64,000 nt of DNA from NCBI GenBank assembly GCA_023150935.1, contig JAKLJW010000001.1, positions 62,001 to 126,000 on the forward strand, given 5' to 3'. A program made the position numbers and the translations under genes. The DNA comes from Candidatus Binatia bacterium (GTDB taxonomy: Bacteria; Desulfobacterota; Binatia; HRBIN30). The notes below the pieces were generated by a model. The model worked only from the letters and a program-made list of their open reading frames with translations, had not been told where the DNA came from and did not search any database. Shown piece by piece: positions 38,863-47,008 of this stretch; positions within the stretch are counted from its first letter, which is position 1; the number at the start of each line of letters is the position of its first letter.

Positions 38863-39483
38863 ATGGGAGCCGTGCGTCAACCAGAAGCCCCCGACCCCGC
38901 CGCCGACAGTGGTCCGGAGCCCGGTGAACTGGTGCTCGTCGATGTGCTGCCGCCGCCCGTCGCCGACGCCGCGAGTGCGGAAGCAACGCCCACCGAGCCC
39001 GCTTCTGAAGCCGTGCAGGGGCTCGTCAATCAATACCTCGCCGAGCTGCGCACCGACCTTCAGACCCCGATTACCTTGCCGCCACCGCCTCCCGCGGTGC
39101 GGCGGGTGTACGGTGGCTTGGCCATCTCCGCAGCGCTCATGGTGGCGGCAGCGGCTGCGGTGGCGGTCGTGATCTGGAATACCGGCCTGCCGGTCTCGTC
39201 GCTCGAGGGAGTGTCTGCCGCCCCGGGCGGCGCGGCGTGCGTCGCGCGGCAAGAGGAGGTCATGGCGGCGCTGGCGGCTTACGCCGTCGATCACGGTGCG
39301 CCGCCGCCCACACTCGACAGCCTGCGACCGCAGTATCTGCTCGACCCGCCGGCCGATCCGACCACCGGCACGCCGTTTCGCTATCTGCACGACGGCGCCA
39401 GTGCGCTGTTGACCTGCCCGGATCATCCACTTGCACCGCACGTCGAGGCGCATGACATCGGCACCGGCGCCCCGCAAGGATAA
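38863..39483 (+). CDS. Bitopic membrane protein with pilin-like periplasmic tail (1)
   Basis: A 206-residue protein not assigned to a named family. It has a cytosolic acidic/proline-rich N-terminus (about 1-80) and one transmembrane helix (about 84-104). The periplasmic domain starts CVARQEEVMAALAAYAVDHG and continues TLDSLRPQYLLDPPADPTTGTPFRYLHDG. The Y-x-x-D-G...P.tL..L....l..P..D..tG..Y pattern recalls the C-terminal half of type II secretion pseudopilins. A similar protein lies at 42700-43158, on the other side of the pilin genes. The ribosome site is weak. Confidence 0.65.
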   Translation: MGAVRQPEAPDPAADSGPEPGELVLVDVLPPPVADAASAEATPTEPASEAVQGLVNQYLAELRTDLQTPITLPPPPPAVRRVYGGLAISAALMVAAAAAVAVVIWNTGLPVSSLEGVSAAPGGAACVARQEEVMAALAAYAVDHGAPPPTLDSLRPQYLLDPPADPTTGTPFRYLHDGASALLTCPDHPLAPHVEAHDIGTGAPQG

Positions 39484-39685
39484 TGGCATGGCGCCGCCAT
39501 GAGCCGGCCATCCGTGCAGCGACAAAATCTTTTGCAGCCGCGCCGAATTCGTCGCCGGGCCGCCGTCAGGAGGGTCGGGAGCTATGTCTGAGGGCGGCGG
39601 GAACCACGGTACGTGCTTTGCTGCTTGGCCAGTCAGCGGAGTGGAAGCCGGCGGAGCGGTCGCCGCGCAGGGCGACGGCGGAACC

Positions 39686-40072
39686 ATGGTGACAGGGACA
39701 CGCACGCAGCGTGGCATGACGGTGGTCGAGGTTATGGTAGGCCTCGGCCTCATGGCGCTGGCCGTGATGGGACTGAACTCTCTGGCAGTCTCGGCGATAC
39801 GCAACAACCTGAGTGCGCGCCTCGTCGACAATGCCACGCTGCTGGCACAGCAGAAGATCGAACAGATCAAGCGCAACGGTTATGCCGCGGCGGTGCCGGG
39901 TACGACGGTCGAGAGCAACCTGGATGCGGCCGGGAACCCGGGTGGCGGTTATCGCCGCACCACCACAATCGCGGCCGGGGCGCTCGGGACCACGCGCAAC
40001 GTGACGGTGACGATCGGGTACACCGACAACGGTATGCGCCAGGTGAGCTTCATGACGGAGTTGGCGCAATGA
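39686..40072 (+). CDS. Type IV prepilin-like protein (PilV/GspI class)
   Basis: A 128-residue minor pilin. It has a short basic leader with the prepilin peptidase site RG|MTVVEVMVGLGLMALAVMG, the Glu at position 5 of the mature helix, and a small C-terminal domain (GGGYRRTTTIAAG, GYTDNGMRQVSFMTEL). ATG 39686 is chosen because it gives a nine-residue leader; an open frame continues upstream without signals. Its stop overlaps the PilW-like start. Minor pilins prime pilus or pseudopilus assembly. The gap 39484-39685 shows no gene. Confidence 0.85.
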   Translation: MVTGTRTQRGMTVVEVMVGLGLMALAVMGLNSLAVSAIRNNLSARLVDNATLLAQQKIEQIKRNGYAAAVPGTTVESNLDAAGNPGGGYRRTTTIAAGALGTTRNVTVTIGYTDNGMRQVSFMTELAQ

Positions 40073-40827
40073 GCCCGCCGGGTGCGTGTCCGGCGCGATG
40101 GCAGGCCCGGGCGGGCCTGTCGATGGTCGAGTTGCTGGTTGCAACGGCGCTGCTCAGCCTGGTGATGGCCGCCGCCTACAGCAACCTGATCGCGCAGATC
40201 CGCACGCATGCGACGCAGCAGTTGGTGACGGAGTCGATGAACGACGTGCGCACGGCGATGCGCATCATGTCCGAGCAGATCGGCATGGCGGGTTTCGGCG
40301 TACCTCTCGCCACGACCCCGTCCGCGGCGGCGCGTCTGGTGACCGCCGCGCCGGCGAAGTTGGCGTTCTGGACCAAAGTCCCCGTTACCCACACCTACCT
40401 CAGCGCCGCCGCAGCCGCCGGGACCAGCACGATCGGCGTGGTGTCCGCCGCCGGGCTCAAGGCCGGCATGTCGGTGTACATCAGCGACTCGACGCGCTGG
40501 TACTTCGGCTCGATCCGTACCGTCAGCGGCAACACCGTCCTGCTTTCCTCGACGCTCGCGTACTCCTTCGCGGCCGGCTCTCCGGTGACGCCGGTCGAAC
40601 AGGTCACGTTCGAGCTGGTCGGCAGGGACCTTATGCGCAACGGCAAGCGCTTCATCACCAACGTAACCGGCCTGTCGTTCACGTACGACTCGACGACGCT
40701 GTCCGCGATCCGACAGATAAACATCTCCCTGTCCGTCGAGACACGGGCGAACGACCTGGCGACGCGCAAGCGGTTGCCGTTTACGCTGACGACACGCGTA
40801 GCGCCGCCGAATCTGGGGTTCTCATGA
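40069..40827 (+). CDS. PilW-like minor prepilin
   Basis: A 252-residue prepilin. The leader is followed by LSMVELLVATALLSLVMAAAY, where the residue before the helix is Ser rather than the usual Gly, then the PilW-like segment MNDVRTAMRIMSEQIGMAGFG. The C-terminal beta-rich domain ends with a FELVGRDLMRNGKRF, TGLSFTYD and TRKRLPFTLTTRV stretch, as in PilW/GspJ-type proteins. ATG 40069 overlaps the previous stop (ATGA) and its own stop overlaps the next gene. The non-Gly cleavage site may make processing poor or place it one residue away. Confidence 0.8.
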   Translation: MSPPGACPARWQARAGLSMVELLVATALLSLVMAAAYSNLIAQIRTHATQQLVTESMNDVRTAMRIMSEQIGMAGFGVPLATTPSAAARLVTAAPAKLAFWTKVPVTHTYLSAAAAAGTSTIGVVSAAGLKAGMSVYISDSTRWYFGSIRTVSGNTVLLSSTLAYSFAAGSPVTPVEQVTFELVGRDLMRNGKRFITNVTGLSFTYDSTTLSAIRQINISLSVETRANDLATRKRLPFTLTTRVAPPNLGFS

Positions 40828-42083
40828 GCGACGAACGACGGCATCCGGCAAACACGCGCGGGTCGGCGCTGGTGTTCGCGCTCGGTTTCATGTCGGTGGT
40901 GCTTATCATTGCGCTCGGGATTCACACGCTGGTGACCACGCAACTCCGGGCGGCGGGAACATTGCGGCAGCGCGCTACCGCGGAGTACCTCGCCGAGGGC
41001 GGTGTGCAGCGTGCGACGGCGTGGTTCAAGACCCAGGGTTACAGCCTGCCGAGCGCGACGCAGCTCACGGCAACCGTGCCGGTCAACCTTACCAGCAACA
41101 GCAAGCCGGTGACCCTGCCCGGCAATCACCCGAACAACTACACCGACACCGGTGGCCTCGCGAAGAGCGGTGTGGTTACGGCATACAACGGTTCGCTCAC
41201 CGGTCAGTCCGTGGGGGGCGGCCGCTACAGCGTCAACGCCGCGTTGATCGCGACCAATCCCGAGACGTGGGAACTCCTCGCCACGGGCACCGTTGGCAAG
41301 GTGTCCCGTCAGGTCGGCGGTCTGCTGGTGCGTCAATCGCAGCCGCTCTTCCAGGACGGCTTGTTTGCGCGCGACTCCGTCCAGATAAGCGGCAACGCGT
41401 ACACCGACAGCTACGACTCGAAGAAAGGGGCGTACGGCCCCAGCAATCGTACGAACGACGGAAACATGCGCAGCAACGGCAGCATGGCCCTGAGCGGCAA
41501 CGCCACCATCGGCGGAAACGCCATCCCCGGGCCGAGCCAGAAAGTGAGCCTGTCCGGCAATGCCAAGGTCACCGGCTCGACCACGCCGGCTGCGTCTCCG
41601 GCGGCGTACGCGCCGGTCACCGTTCCGGGAGGTATTACCAACCTCGGCGCCCTGTCGCTCAGCGGCAACAAGAAGCGCACCCTGACCGCCGGCACCTATC
41701 TCGTCAGTTCCATCTCGATTACCGGCAACGCCCAGTTGATCATCAATGCCGCGGCTGGGCCGGTTAATCTATATGTGACCGGGAGCATCTCGGTTGCCGG
41801 CAACGGCATCGCCAACGGCAGCCAGTTGCCTTCGAACCTGATGATCTACCAGAGCGGGTCGAAGGGCATCGGTTTTTCGGGCAACGCCGATTTCTACGGC
41901 ACGGTCTATGCCCCGGAGTCGCCACTCATGGTCAGCGGCAACGGCAACATGTTCGGGGCCTTCGTGGCCTCGACTCTTCAAAATAGCGGCAACGGCGGAA
42001 TCCACTTCGACCAGGCGCTGAAGTCGATCCCGGGCGGTCCCGGGGTCGTCAAGCTGACTTCGATGTGGACACTGCCGTCGTAG
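40824..42083 (+). CDS. PilX-like pilus assembly protein with SGNA-repeat domain
   Basis: A 419-residue protein. The N-terminus (GSALVFALGFMSVVLIIALGIHTLVTTQLRAAG, residues 13-45) is the PilX-type membrane helix with an AEYLAEGGVQRATAWF segment after it. The C-terminal 240 residues carry many S-G-N-A/G-N motifs (ISGNAYTDS, LSGNATIGGNA, LSGNAKVTG, ITGNAQLI, FSGNADFYG, VSGNGNMFG), which predict a bactofilin-like beta-helix, as in DUF7305-type proteins. It may be a minor pilin with an adhesive or structural tip. It is coupled to pilW by ATGA. Confidence 0.78.
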   Translation: MSDERRHPANTRGSALVFALGFMSVVLIIALGIHTLVTTQLRAAGTLRQRATAEYLAEGGVQRATAWFKTQGYSLPSATQLTATVPVNLTSNSKPVTLPGNHPNNYTDTGGLAKSGVVTAYNGSLTGQSVGGGRYSVNAALIATNPETWELLATGTVGKVSRQVGGLLVRQSQPLFQDGLFARDSVQISGNAYTDSYDSKKGAYGPSNRTNDGNMRSNGSMALSGNATIGGNAIPGPSQKVSLSGNAKVTGSTTPAASPAAYAPVTVPGGITNLGALSLSGNKKRTLTAGTYLVSSISITGNAQLIINAAAGPVNLYVTGSISVAGNGIANGSQLPSNLMIYQSGSKGIGFSGNADFYGTVYAPESPLMVSGNGNMFGAFVASTLQNSGNGGIHFDQALKSIPGGPGVVKLTSMWTLPS

Positions 42084-42099
42084 AGGCAGGAGGGTACTT

Positions 42100-42522
42100 A
42101 TGCGCTTGCACCGGTATAGCGGACACGAGTCCCAGAAGATGAAACGGGTCGGCGGCTTCTCGTTGGTGGAGTTGCTCACCGCGCTGGCCGTTCTGTCGAT
42201 TCTGGCTGCCCTGGCCGTGCCGGCGTACCGCAACGTGAGACGGCGGGCGTTCGATTCGGTCGCGCTGTCCGACGCGGTCAATGTCGGCAAGGCGATCGAC
42301 GGTATGGACTCGACCGCGACCTTCTCGCGTACGGTGCGCGGGCCGGGCCGCGTAACCAACGTGCCCGGTGCCTACGTGTCGCGCGGCACCACGCTGGTAA
42401 TCCAACGCACCCGCAGTCGTGCCGGTATCTACTCGACCTACGTGCGTGGGACGCACGCGAAGGGCGTCGCGACATTTTACTACAGGGACGGGCGCACGAC
42501 GGCGACTAACGCGCGCTTGTAG
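42100..42522 (+). CDS. Type IV prepilin-like protein (major-pilin or GspG/H class)
   Basis: A 140-residue prepilin with a basic leader and a canonical site GG|FSLVELLTALAVLSILAALA, Glu5 present, then YRNVRRRAFDSVALSDA. GGAGGG lies six bases before ATG 42100. The C-terminal domain is short (YVSRGTTLVIQRTRSRAG, GVATFYYRDGRTTATNARL) and lacks the usual pilin cysteines. It could be a pilin or a pseudopilin; no pilus ATPase, secretin or platform gene is in the window. Confidence 0.8.
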   Translation: MRLHRYSGHESQKMKRVGGFSLVELLTALAVLSILAALAVPAYRNVRRRAFDSVALSDAVNVGKAIDGMDSTATFSRTVRGPGRVTNVPGAYVSRGTTLVIQRTRSRAGIYSTYVRGTHAKGVATFYYRDGRTTATNARL

Positions 42523-42699
42523 GCAGCTTATGGCCAATCGCTTTCGCGTCGGACCGGAGATGAAGCGCGGGGGATCCGCTACCGGGAACGTCACCCCGTT
42601 CGAAATGCGGTTCCGCATTTCCGGTTTCGTTCCACCGGTTTGCCGCTTGCCGGTCGCATCATCGCCCAATCCGGCTCTGCCGGGCGAGAGAGGGAAGGC

Positions 42700-43158
42700 A
42701 TGGACGAAGGACACGTAGCTCAGGACGTGCGAGCGCTCGCGCGGCAGTTCGCCGACGAAGTGCGCTTGCAGGGGCCGCCGCGGGTCGATGAAGTGCCCCG
42801 CACCCGTCGCACCGAGACGGTGGTGCTGGCGATCCTGCTGCCGATTGCGCTGCTCGTCGGCGGGGTGGAGGTGGCGGTGCTGATGCGTGCGAGTACCGGC
42901 GGGGCGTTGCCGTCTCCCGACCCGGAGGTCTTGCGGATCGAATCCGAACCCTGCATGCGCCGCATGGCGTCTATCGGCCGCGCGGTCGAGGCGTACATCG
43001 AGGAGCACGGGACAGCCCCGCGCACCCTGGGCGACCTTCCCGCCGGTGCCTTGTCCGAGCCGGCCGTCGAGCCGCGCTCGGGACGGCCGTACGAGTATAA
43101 ACCCGACGGTAACGGGTATACGTTGGATTGCCCGAACGTCGGGGGGCACGGGGTTTGA
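42700..43158 (+). CDS. Bitopic membrane protein with pilin-like periplasmic tail (2)
   Basis: A 152-residue protein with the same plan as the one at 38863: a charged cytosolic N-terminus (1-42), one helix (about 43-66), then CMRRMASIGRAVEAYIEEHG, PRTLGDLP and PRSGRPYEYKPDGNGYTLDCP. The two tails share C...A..AY...HG..P.TL..L and a final sugar-like P-Y-x-Y-x-x-D-G element. ATG 42700 has GGGAAGG upstream. Function unknown; encoded with the pilin genes, so a role in assembly is inferred. A perfect GAAATGCGG-TT-CCGCATTTC hairpin lies at 42602-42621. Confidence 0.65.
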   Translation: MDEGHVAQDVRALARQFADEVRLQGPPRVDEVPRTRRTETVVLAILLPIALLVGGVEVAVLMRASTGGALPSPDPEVLRIESEPCMRRMASIGRAVEAYIEEHGTAPRTLGDLPAGALSEPAVEPRSGRPYEYKPDGNGYTLDCPNVGGHGV

Positions 43159-43191
43159 CGGTGCGAGTGCGCGGGAGACGCTGAGGCTGCC

Positions 43192-44052
43192 ATGGGCTAC
43201 GAGATTCGGGCGATGTCGTTCGGCGAGATCCTCGACGCCGGATTTCAGTTACTACGCGACCACTTCGTCTTGCTGGTCGGCACGGCCTCGGTGCTTTACG
43301 TCCCGACGGCGATCTTGAATGGCTACCTCGGCCGGGAACTTCGGGACCCGGCTCAGGGCGCCCTTGCCGCGGCGGTTGGTGCCGGTGCGGGTTTGCTCTT
43401 GCTGGCGCTGGTGGCGGCGCCGATCGTGCAGGTGGCCGTCACCTACGCCATCGGCGAGGTCTACGTCGGCCGCCAACGCACGATCGGGTCGGCCTTGCGT
43501 TTCGGTCTGTCGATTCTGCTGCCGCTGGCCGGGACGGCGGCCCTGGTGTATCTCGCGATCCTATGCGTTCCGACGGTGGCCGGTGGAGTTCTCGCCGGCG
43601 TGACCCTGTGGTTGGGCCCCGCGCTGGGCATGGAGGCGTTGACCTTCCTGGGTGTCGGGGTTGCCGGGTTGGTGGCGGGGGCCGTGCTGGTGTACATCTC
43701 TTTGAGCTTTCTGATCGTCTGGCAGGTTATGGTGTTGGAGCGCGTCTTCGGAGTTGCCGCCATGCGCCGCAGTCGCGCGTTGATGCGCGGCCACCTGATG
43801 CGTGGCTTTGGCGTCATGCTGGTGAGCGCTCTCGTCATTCTGCTGCTGGTCGGTGGCGTCGGGTTCGTTCTCGCCTTTATCCCGTGGCTCGGATCGGTTG
43901 GTGCGGGTGTGGCGCAGGCCGCCGGCGCGGCTTACGGCGCGGCGGTCGGGGTGGCGCTGTATTTCGATCTGCGCTGCCGGAAGGAAGCGTTCGAGATCGA
44001 ACACCTGGCGCAGAAGGTGCTGGCTGGTGCGCCGACTGTGCAGTCGCAATAG
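43192..44052 (+). CDS. Polytopic membrane protein (DUF7847/GDPD-membrane-domain-like)
   Basis: A 286-residue membrane protein with an amphipathic N-terminal segment (MSFGEILDAGFQLLRDHF) and about six transmembrane helices. It contains VVWQVMVLERVFGVAAMRRSRAL-like features (read as WQVMVLERVFG and AMRRSRALMRG here), known from the membrane domain of glycerophosphodiesterase-like proteins. No catalytic domain is attached. It heads the run of genes leading to MoxR and DUF58, as is common in other genomes. Function unknown. Confidence 0.75.
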   Translation: MGYEIRAMSFGEILDAGFQLLRDHFVLLVGTASVLYVPTAILNGYLGRELRDPAQGALAAAVGAGAGLLLLALVAAPIVQVAVTYAIGEVYVGRQRTIGSALRFGLSILLPLAGTAALVYLAILCVPTVAGGVLAGVTLWLGPALGMEALTFLGVGVAGLVAGAVLVYISLSFLIVWQVMVLERVFGVAAMRRSRALMRGHLMRGFGVMLVSALVILLLVGGVGFVLAFIPWLGSVGAGVAQAAGAAYGAAVGVALYFDLRCRKEAFEIEHLAQKVLAGAPTVQSQ

Positions 44053-44211
44053 AGTGCGGGGCGGATGTGCAACCTGAGAGCACGGGGCAGGTTGCCGGTC
44101 GCTCGGATGGGGAATCCGCACTGACGCCGCTTCCGGCCGGGACCCGGCATGGGGTCAGCCGCCTGCGCCACGTTGGGTCGGTTCCCGCAACGGGCTGCTG
44201 ATGCGGCCGTC

Positions 44212-44838
44212 ATGACGATCCCACCGCTGCCGCCCGACGATCGTATCCGTGCCCTGGCAGCGGACGTTCTGGGCCGCGAGGAGTACGCGCGCTGGCGCGC
44301 GGCGCCGGTGCGCGGTTTCTTCGATCTGCTGATCGCGATCGAGCGCTGGCTCGATATTGTCCGTGCCTGGCTGGCCGTCGTGGCCGACACGCAGCCCGTT
44401 CTGTACTCGGCGTTGCTCGTGGCGCTCCTGCTTGTGGGGGTCGGTCTGCTCGTGCACATCGCGTACGCCGTACACCGCGCCCTGGGGGCGGCATCCCGCG
44501 GTGTGCGGCCGATGGCGGAGGAGACGGCGCCTCCGGCATGGCTGAACGAAGCCGAGGGCCTGGCGCGTGCGGGGCGCTCGCTGGAGGCGGCCCATCGGGT
44601 ACATCTTGCCGTCCTGACGTTGTTGCTCGAAGAGCGTGGCCTCCGCCTCGACCGTGCCGAGCCGAACCGGGTACTGCGCCGGCGTTTGACCGCGGCGCGC
44701 CTGGGCGACGCGGAGCGGCGTGAGCTGCTCCGGTTACTCGACCGGTTGGAGACCCGTTGGTTCCGTGACCGCGCCGACGATCCGGGCCTCTACGAGGCCT
44801 GGCGCACGTTATACGCGCGGGTCGCGGCGCTTACTTAG
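44212..44838 (+). CDS. DUF4129 membrane protein
   Basis: A 208-residue protein with an N-terminal cytosolic part, one clear helix (about 59-82) and a C-terminal helical DUF4129 domain (AEGLARAGRSLEAAHRVHLA, LDRLETRWFRDRADDPGLYE). DUF4129 proteins accompany MoxR, DUF58 and DUF4350 genes and are thought to act in envelope-linked complexes. ATG 44212 is chosen as the start of the family-like region; an upstream in-frame ATG exists at 44149. It is five bases before the DUF4350 gene. Confidence 0.75.
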   Translation: MTIPPLPPDDRIRALAADVLGREEYARWRAAPVRGFFDLLIAIERWLDIVRAWLAVVADTQPVLYSALLVALLLVGVGLLVHIAYAVHRALGAASRGVRPMAEETAPPAWLNEAEGLARAGRSLEAAHRVHLAVLTLLLEERGLRLDRAEPNRVLRRRLTAARLGDAERRELLRLLDRLETRWFRDRADDPGLYEAWRTLYARVAALT

Positions 44839-44843
44839 TTCTC

Positions 44844-46052
44844 ATGACGACTGCGGCGCGCATATCTGTAGTCGTACTTCTGGTCGGGCTCGTGTTGTTT
44901 GGACTGCTGGGCGAACCGGCCGGCGTTCAGGTGTCGCACACGTCCTTCGGTACGGTGCCGCGGGGGTACCGGGGCGCGTACGAAGTACTGGCGGGGCTAG
45001 CTCTGCCCGTGCGGCGCGAGGTCGTCCCGCCGTCCCGTCTGGAGCCTCAGGCCACCGTCTGGTGGATCGAGCCGCAGGGCCTGTGTGGAGATGACGTGGC
45101 CGAGCGGACGTTGCCCGGAGAGCCGGGCCCGATTGGCACCGCGGGGTGGCCGGGCCGTGCGTGGATAGAGGCCGGCGGCACCGCGGTGGTGATGCTGCCG
45201 CCCGGCGGCGCCGCGTGTACCGCGGTAGCAGGCCTCGCCCTGCCGGCTCGGATCGACCCGGACTTGCCGGCCGAGGAGGGTGATGCCGCGAGGGACCGCA
45301 AGCCGAGCCCGGCCGATCGGTTTTACGCGGAGACCGCGGGGGTCGAGCAGGAGATAGACGGTCCGGCGCGGGTGCGGATGATACGTAGCGCGGGCCTGAC
45401 GACCTTTGCCGAGGCCGGCGACTGGCAGGTGCGGGCGCGGGTCGGTGCGTTGCCGTTTCTGCTCGAACGGGCGCTGGGCCGCGGCCGTGTGGTTGTCGTT
45501 GCCGATGCGGGGCCGCTGCGCAACGCGTGGTTGAGCACCGCGGATGGGGCACCGTGGATGATCGATCTCGTGCGCGCTTTCGGCGTGCCCCGCTTCGACG
45601 AATACTCGCATGGGGTGAGGACCGACTCGGGTGCCGTGGGGTTCATTGCCGGTTCGGCGGCGGTGTGGCTGTTTGCGGGTCTGGCGGTACTCGGTTCGCT
45701 GGTGGCGTGGCGGGGGGCGATGCTGCCGCCCCGGAGTGCTGCGACGGGTGAGGCTGCGGCCCCCGTACTCGATCCATTCGTCGATGCGCTCGCGGATCTG
45801 TACGCGCGCAGCGGCGACTACCGGCGCGTGGCGGATCGCTACCGAGATCTGGCGGTGATGCGGCTATGCCGGCGACTGGGGCTGCCGCCGGGGACATCGC
45901 CGCAGGCCGTGGTCGAGCGTCTGGGTGCCGGCGGCGACGTTGCTGGGGCAGAGGCGCTGCTGGCGACGGATAGCCGGCATGTCGGTTCCGAACGCGAGCT
46001 GCTAACGCTGGTGCGCGGTTTCGAAGCGCTGTCGAAGGAGGTGGGTGGATGA
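44844..46052 (+). CDS. DUF4350 membrane protein
   Basis: A 402-residue protein with an N-terminal helix (about 8-25), an extracytoplasmic DUF4350 domain (about 30-265) in which GRGRVVVVADAGPLRNAWL is characteristic, a second helix (about 270-292), and a cytosolic helical tail (ADLYARSGDYRRVADRYRDL). Its stop overlaps moxR (ATGA). Function unknown; probably part of the MoxR/DUF58 complex. Confidence 0.75.
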   Translation: MTTAARISVVVLLVGLVLFGLLGEPAGVQVSHTSFGTVPRGYRGAYEVLAGLALPVRREVVPPSRLEPQATVWWIEPQGLCGDDVAERTLPGEPGPIGTAGWPGRAWIEAGGTAVVMLPPGGAACTAVAGLALPARIDPDLPAEEGDAARDRKPSPADRFYAETAGVEQEIDGPARVRMIRSAGLTTFAEAGDWQVRARVGALPFLLERALGRGRVVVVADAGPLRNAWLSTADGAPWMIDLVRAFGVPRFDEYSHGVRTDSGAVGFIAGSAAVWLFAGLAVLGSLVAWRGAMLPPRSAATGEAAAPVLDPFVDALADLYARSGDYRRVADRYRDLAVMRLCRRLGLPPGTSPQAVVERLGAGGDVAGAEALLATDSRHVGSERELLTLVRGFEALSKEVGG

Positions 46053-47008
46053 ACGACGGGCAAGCCGGGGTTGGGTTGGTGACCAGCGCATTCGAGGCCC
46101 TGCGGGAGAATGTCGGGGAGATAGTCGTCGGTCAGGAAGCGGCGGTGCGCCTCGCTTTCGTTACCCTCCTGTGCAGTGGGCACAGCCTGATCGAGGGTGT
46201 TCCGGGGGTGGCGAAGACCTTACTGGTGCAGACCCTGGCCGCGGCGGTAGCGGTGCGGTGCGGGCGAGTGCAGTTCACGCCCGACCTGATGCCGAGCGAT
46301 ATCGTCGGGACGAGCATCCTCGACGTGCAGACCGGGGCGGCGCGTTTTCGGCAGGGACCTCTGTTTACGGATTTGCTGCTGGCCGACGAAATCAACCGGG
46401 CCTCGGCGAAGACGCAGGCGGCCCTGCTCGAAGCGATGCAGGAGCGGGCCGCGACGGTGGACGGTACGCGCTACCCGCTCGGGGCATACTTCACGGTATT
46501 TGCGACCCAGAATCCGGTGGAGCACGAAGGCACGTACCCGCTGCCGGAGGCGGAGCTGGATCGGTTTCTGTTCAAGATCGTCATCGATTATCCGTCGGCG
46601 GCGGAGGAGGCGGATATACTGCGACGCCACCACGGCGAGGCGCACCCGGCGGGATCGGTGCGCCCGGTGCTCGATGCGGAGGGCCTGGCCGCCGCGCGTT
46701 CGGCCGCCGGCGGCGTGATCGTGCGCGACGAGATCGTTGCGTACGTCGCGGCCCTCGTGCGAGCGACGCGCACCGACGTCAACTTCGCGCTCGGCGCCTC
46801 GCCGCGGGCCGGAGTGATGTTGCTGCGGGCGGCGAAGGCGGCCGCCGCCCTCGCGGGGCGCGATTACGTATTGCCCGAAGACGTGCAGGAGATGTGGTTG
46901 CCGGCGGCGCGTCATCGCGTGCAGCTCGATCCGTCGGCCGAAGTCGAGGGCCTGACGGCCGAAGTCGCCTTGCGACGAACCCTGGCGAGTGTGGCCGTGC
47001 CGCGATGA
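46049..47008 (+). CDS. MoxR-family AAA+ ATPase
   Basis: A 319-residue chaperone-type ATPase. Walker A GVPGVAKT near residue 52, Walker B LLADEINRASAKTQAALLEA, sensor 1 FATQNPVEHEGTYPLPEAEL and the C-terminal lid with GASPRAGVMLLRAAKA are all intact. MoxR proteins remodel partner proteins, commonly those with VWA or DUF58 domains. It is coupled by ATGA overlaps to DUF4350 before and DUF58 after. Confidence 0.94.
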   Translation: MNDGQAGVGLVTSAFEALRENVGEIVVGQEAAVRLAFVTLLCSGHSLIEGVPGVAKTLLVQTLAAAVAVRCGRVQFTPDLMPSDIVGTSILDVQTGAARFRQGPLFTDLLLADEINRASAKTQAALLEAMQERAATVDGTRYPLGAYFTVFATQNPVEHEGTYPLPEAELDRFLFKIVIDYPSAAEEADILRRHHGEAHPAGSVRPVLDAEGLAAARSAAGGVIVRDEIVAYVAALVRATRTDVNFALGASPRAGVMLLRAAKAAAALAGRDYVLPEDVQEMWLPAARHRVQLDPSAEVEGLTAEVALRRTLASVAVPR

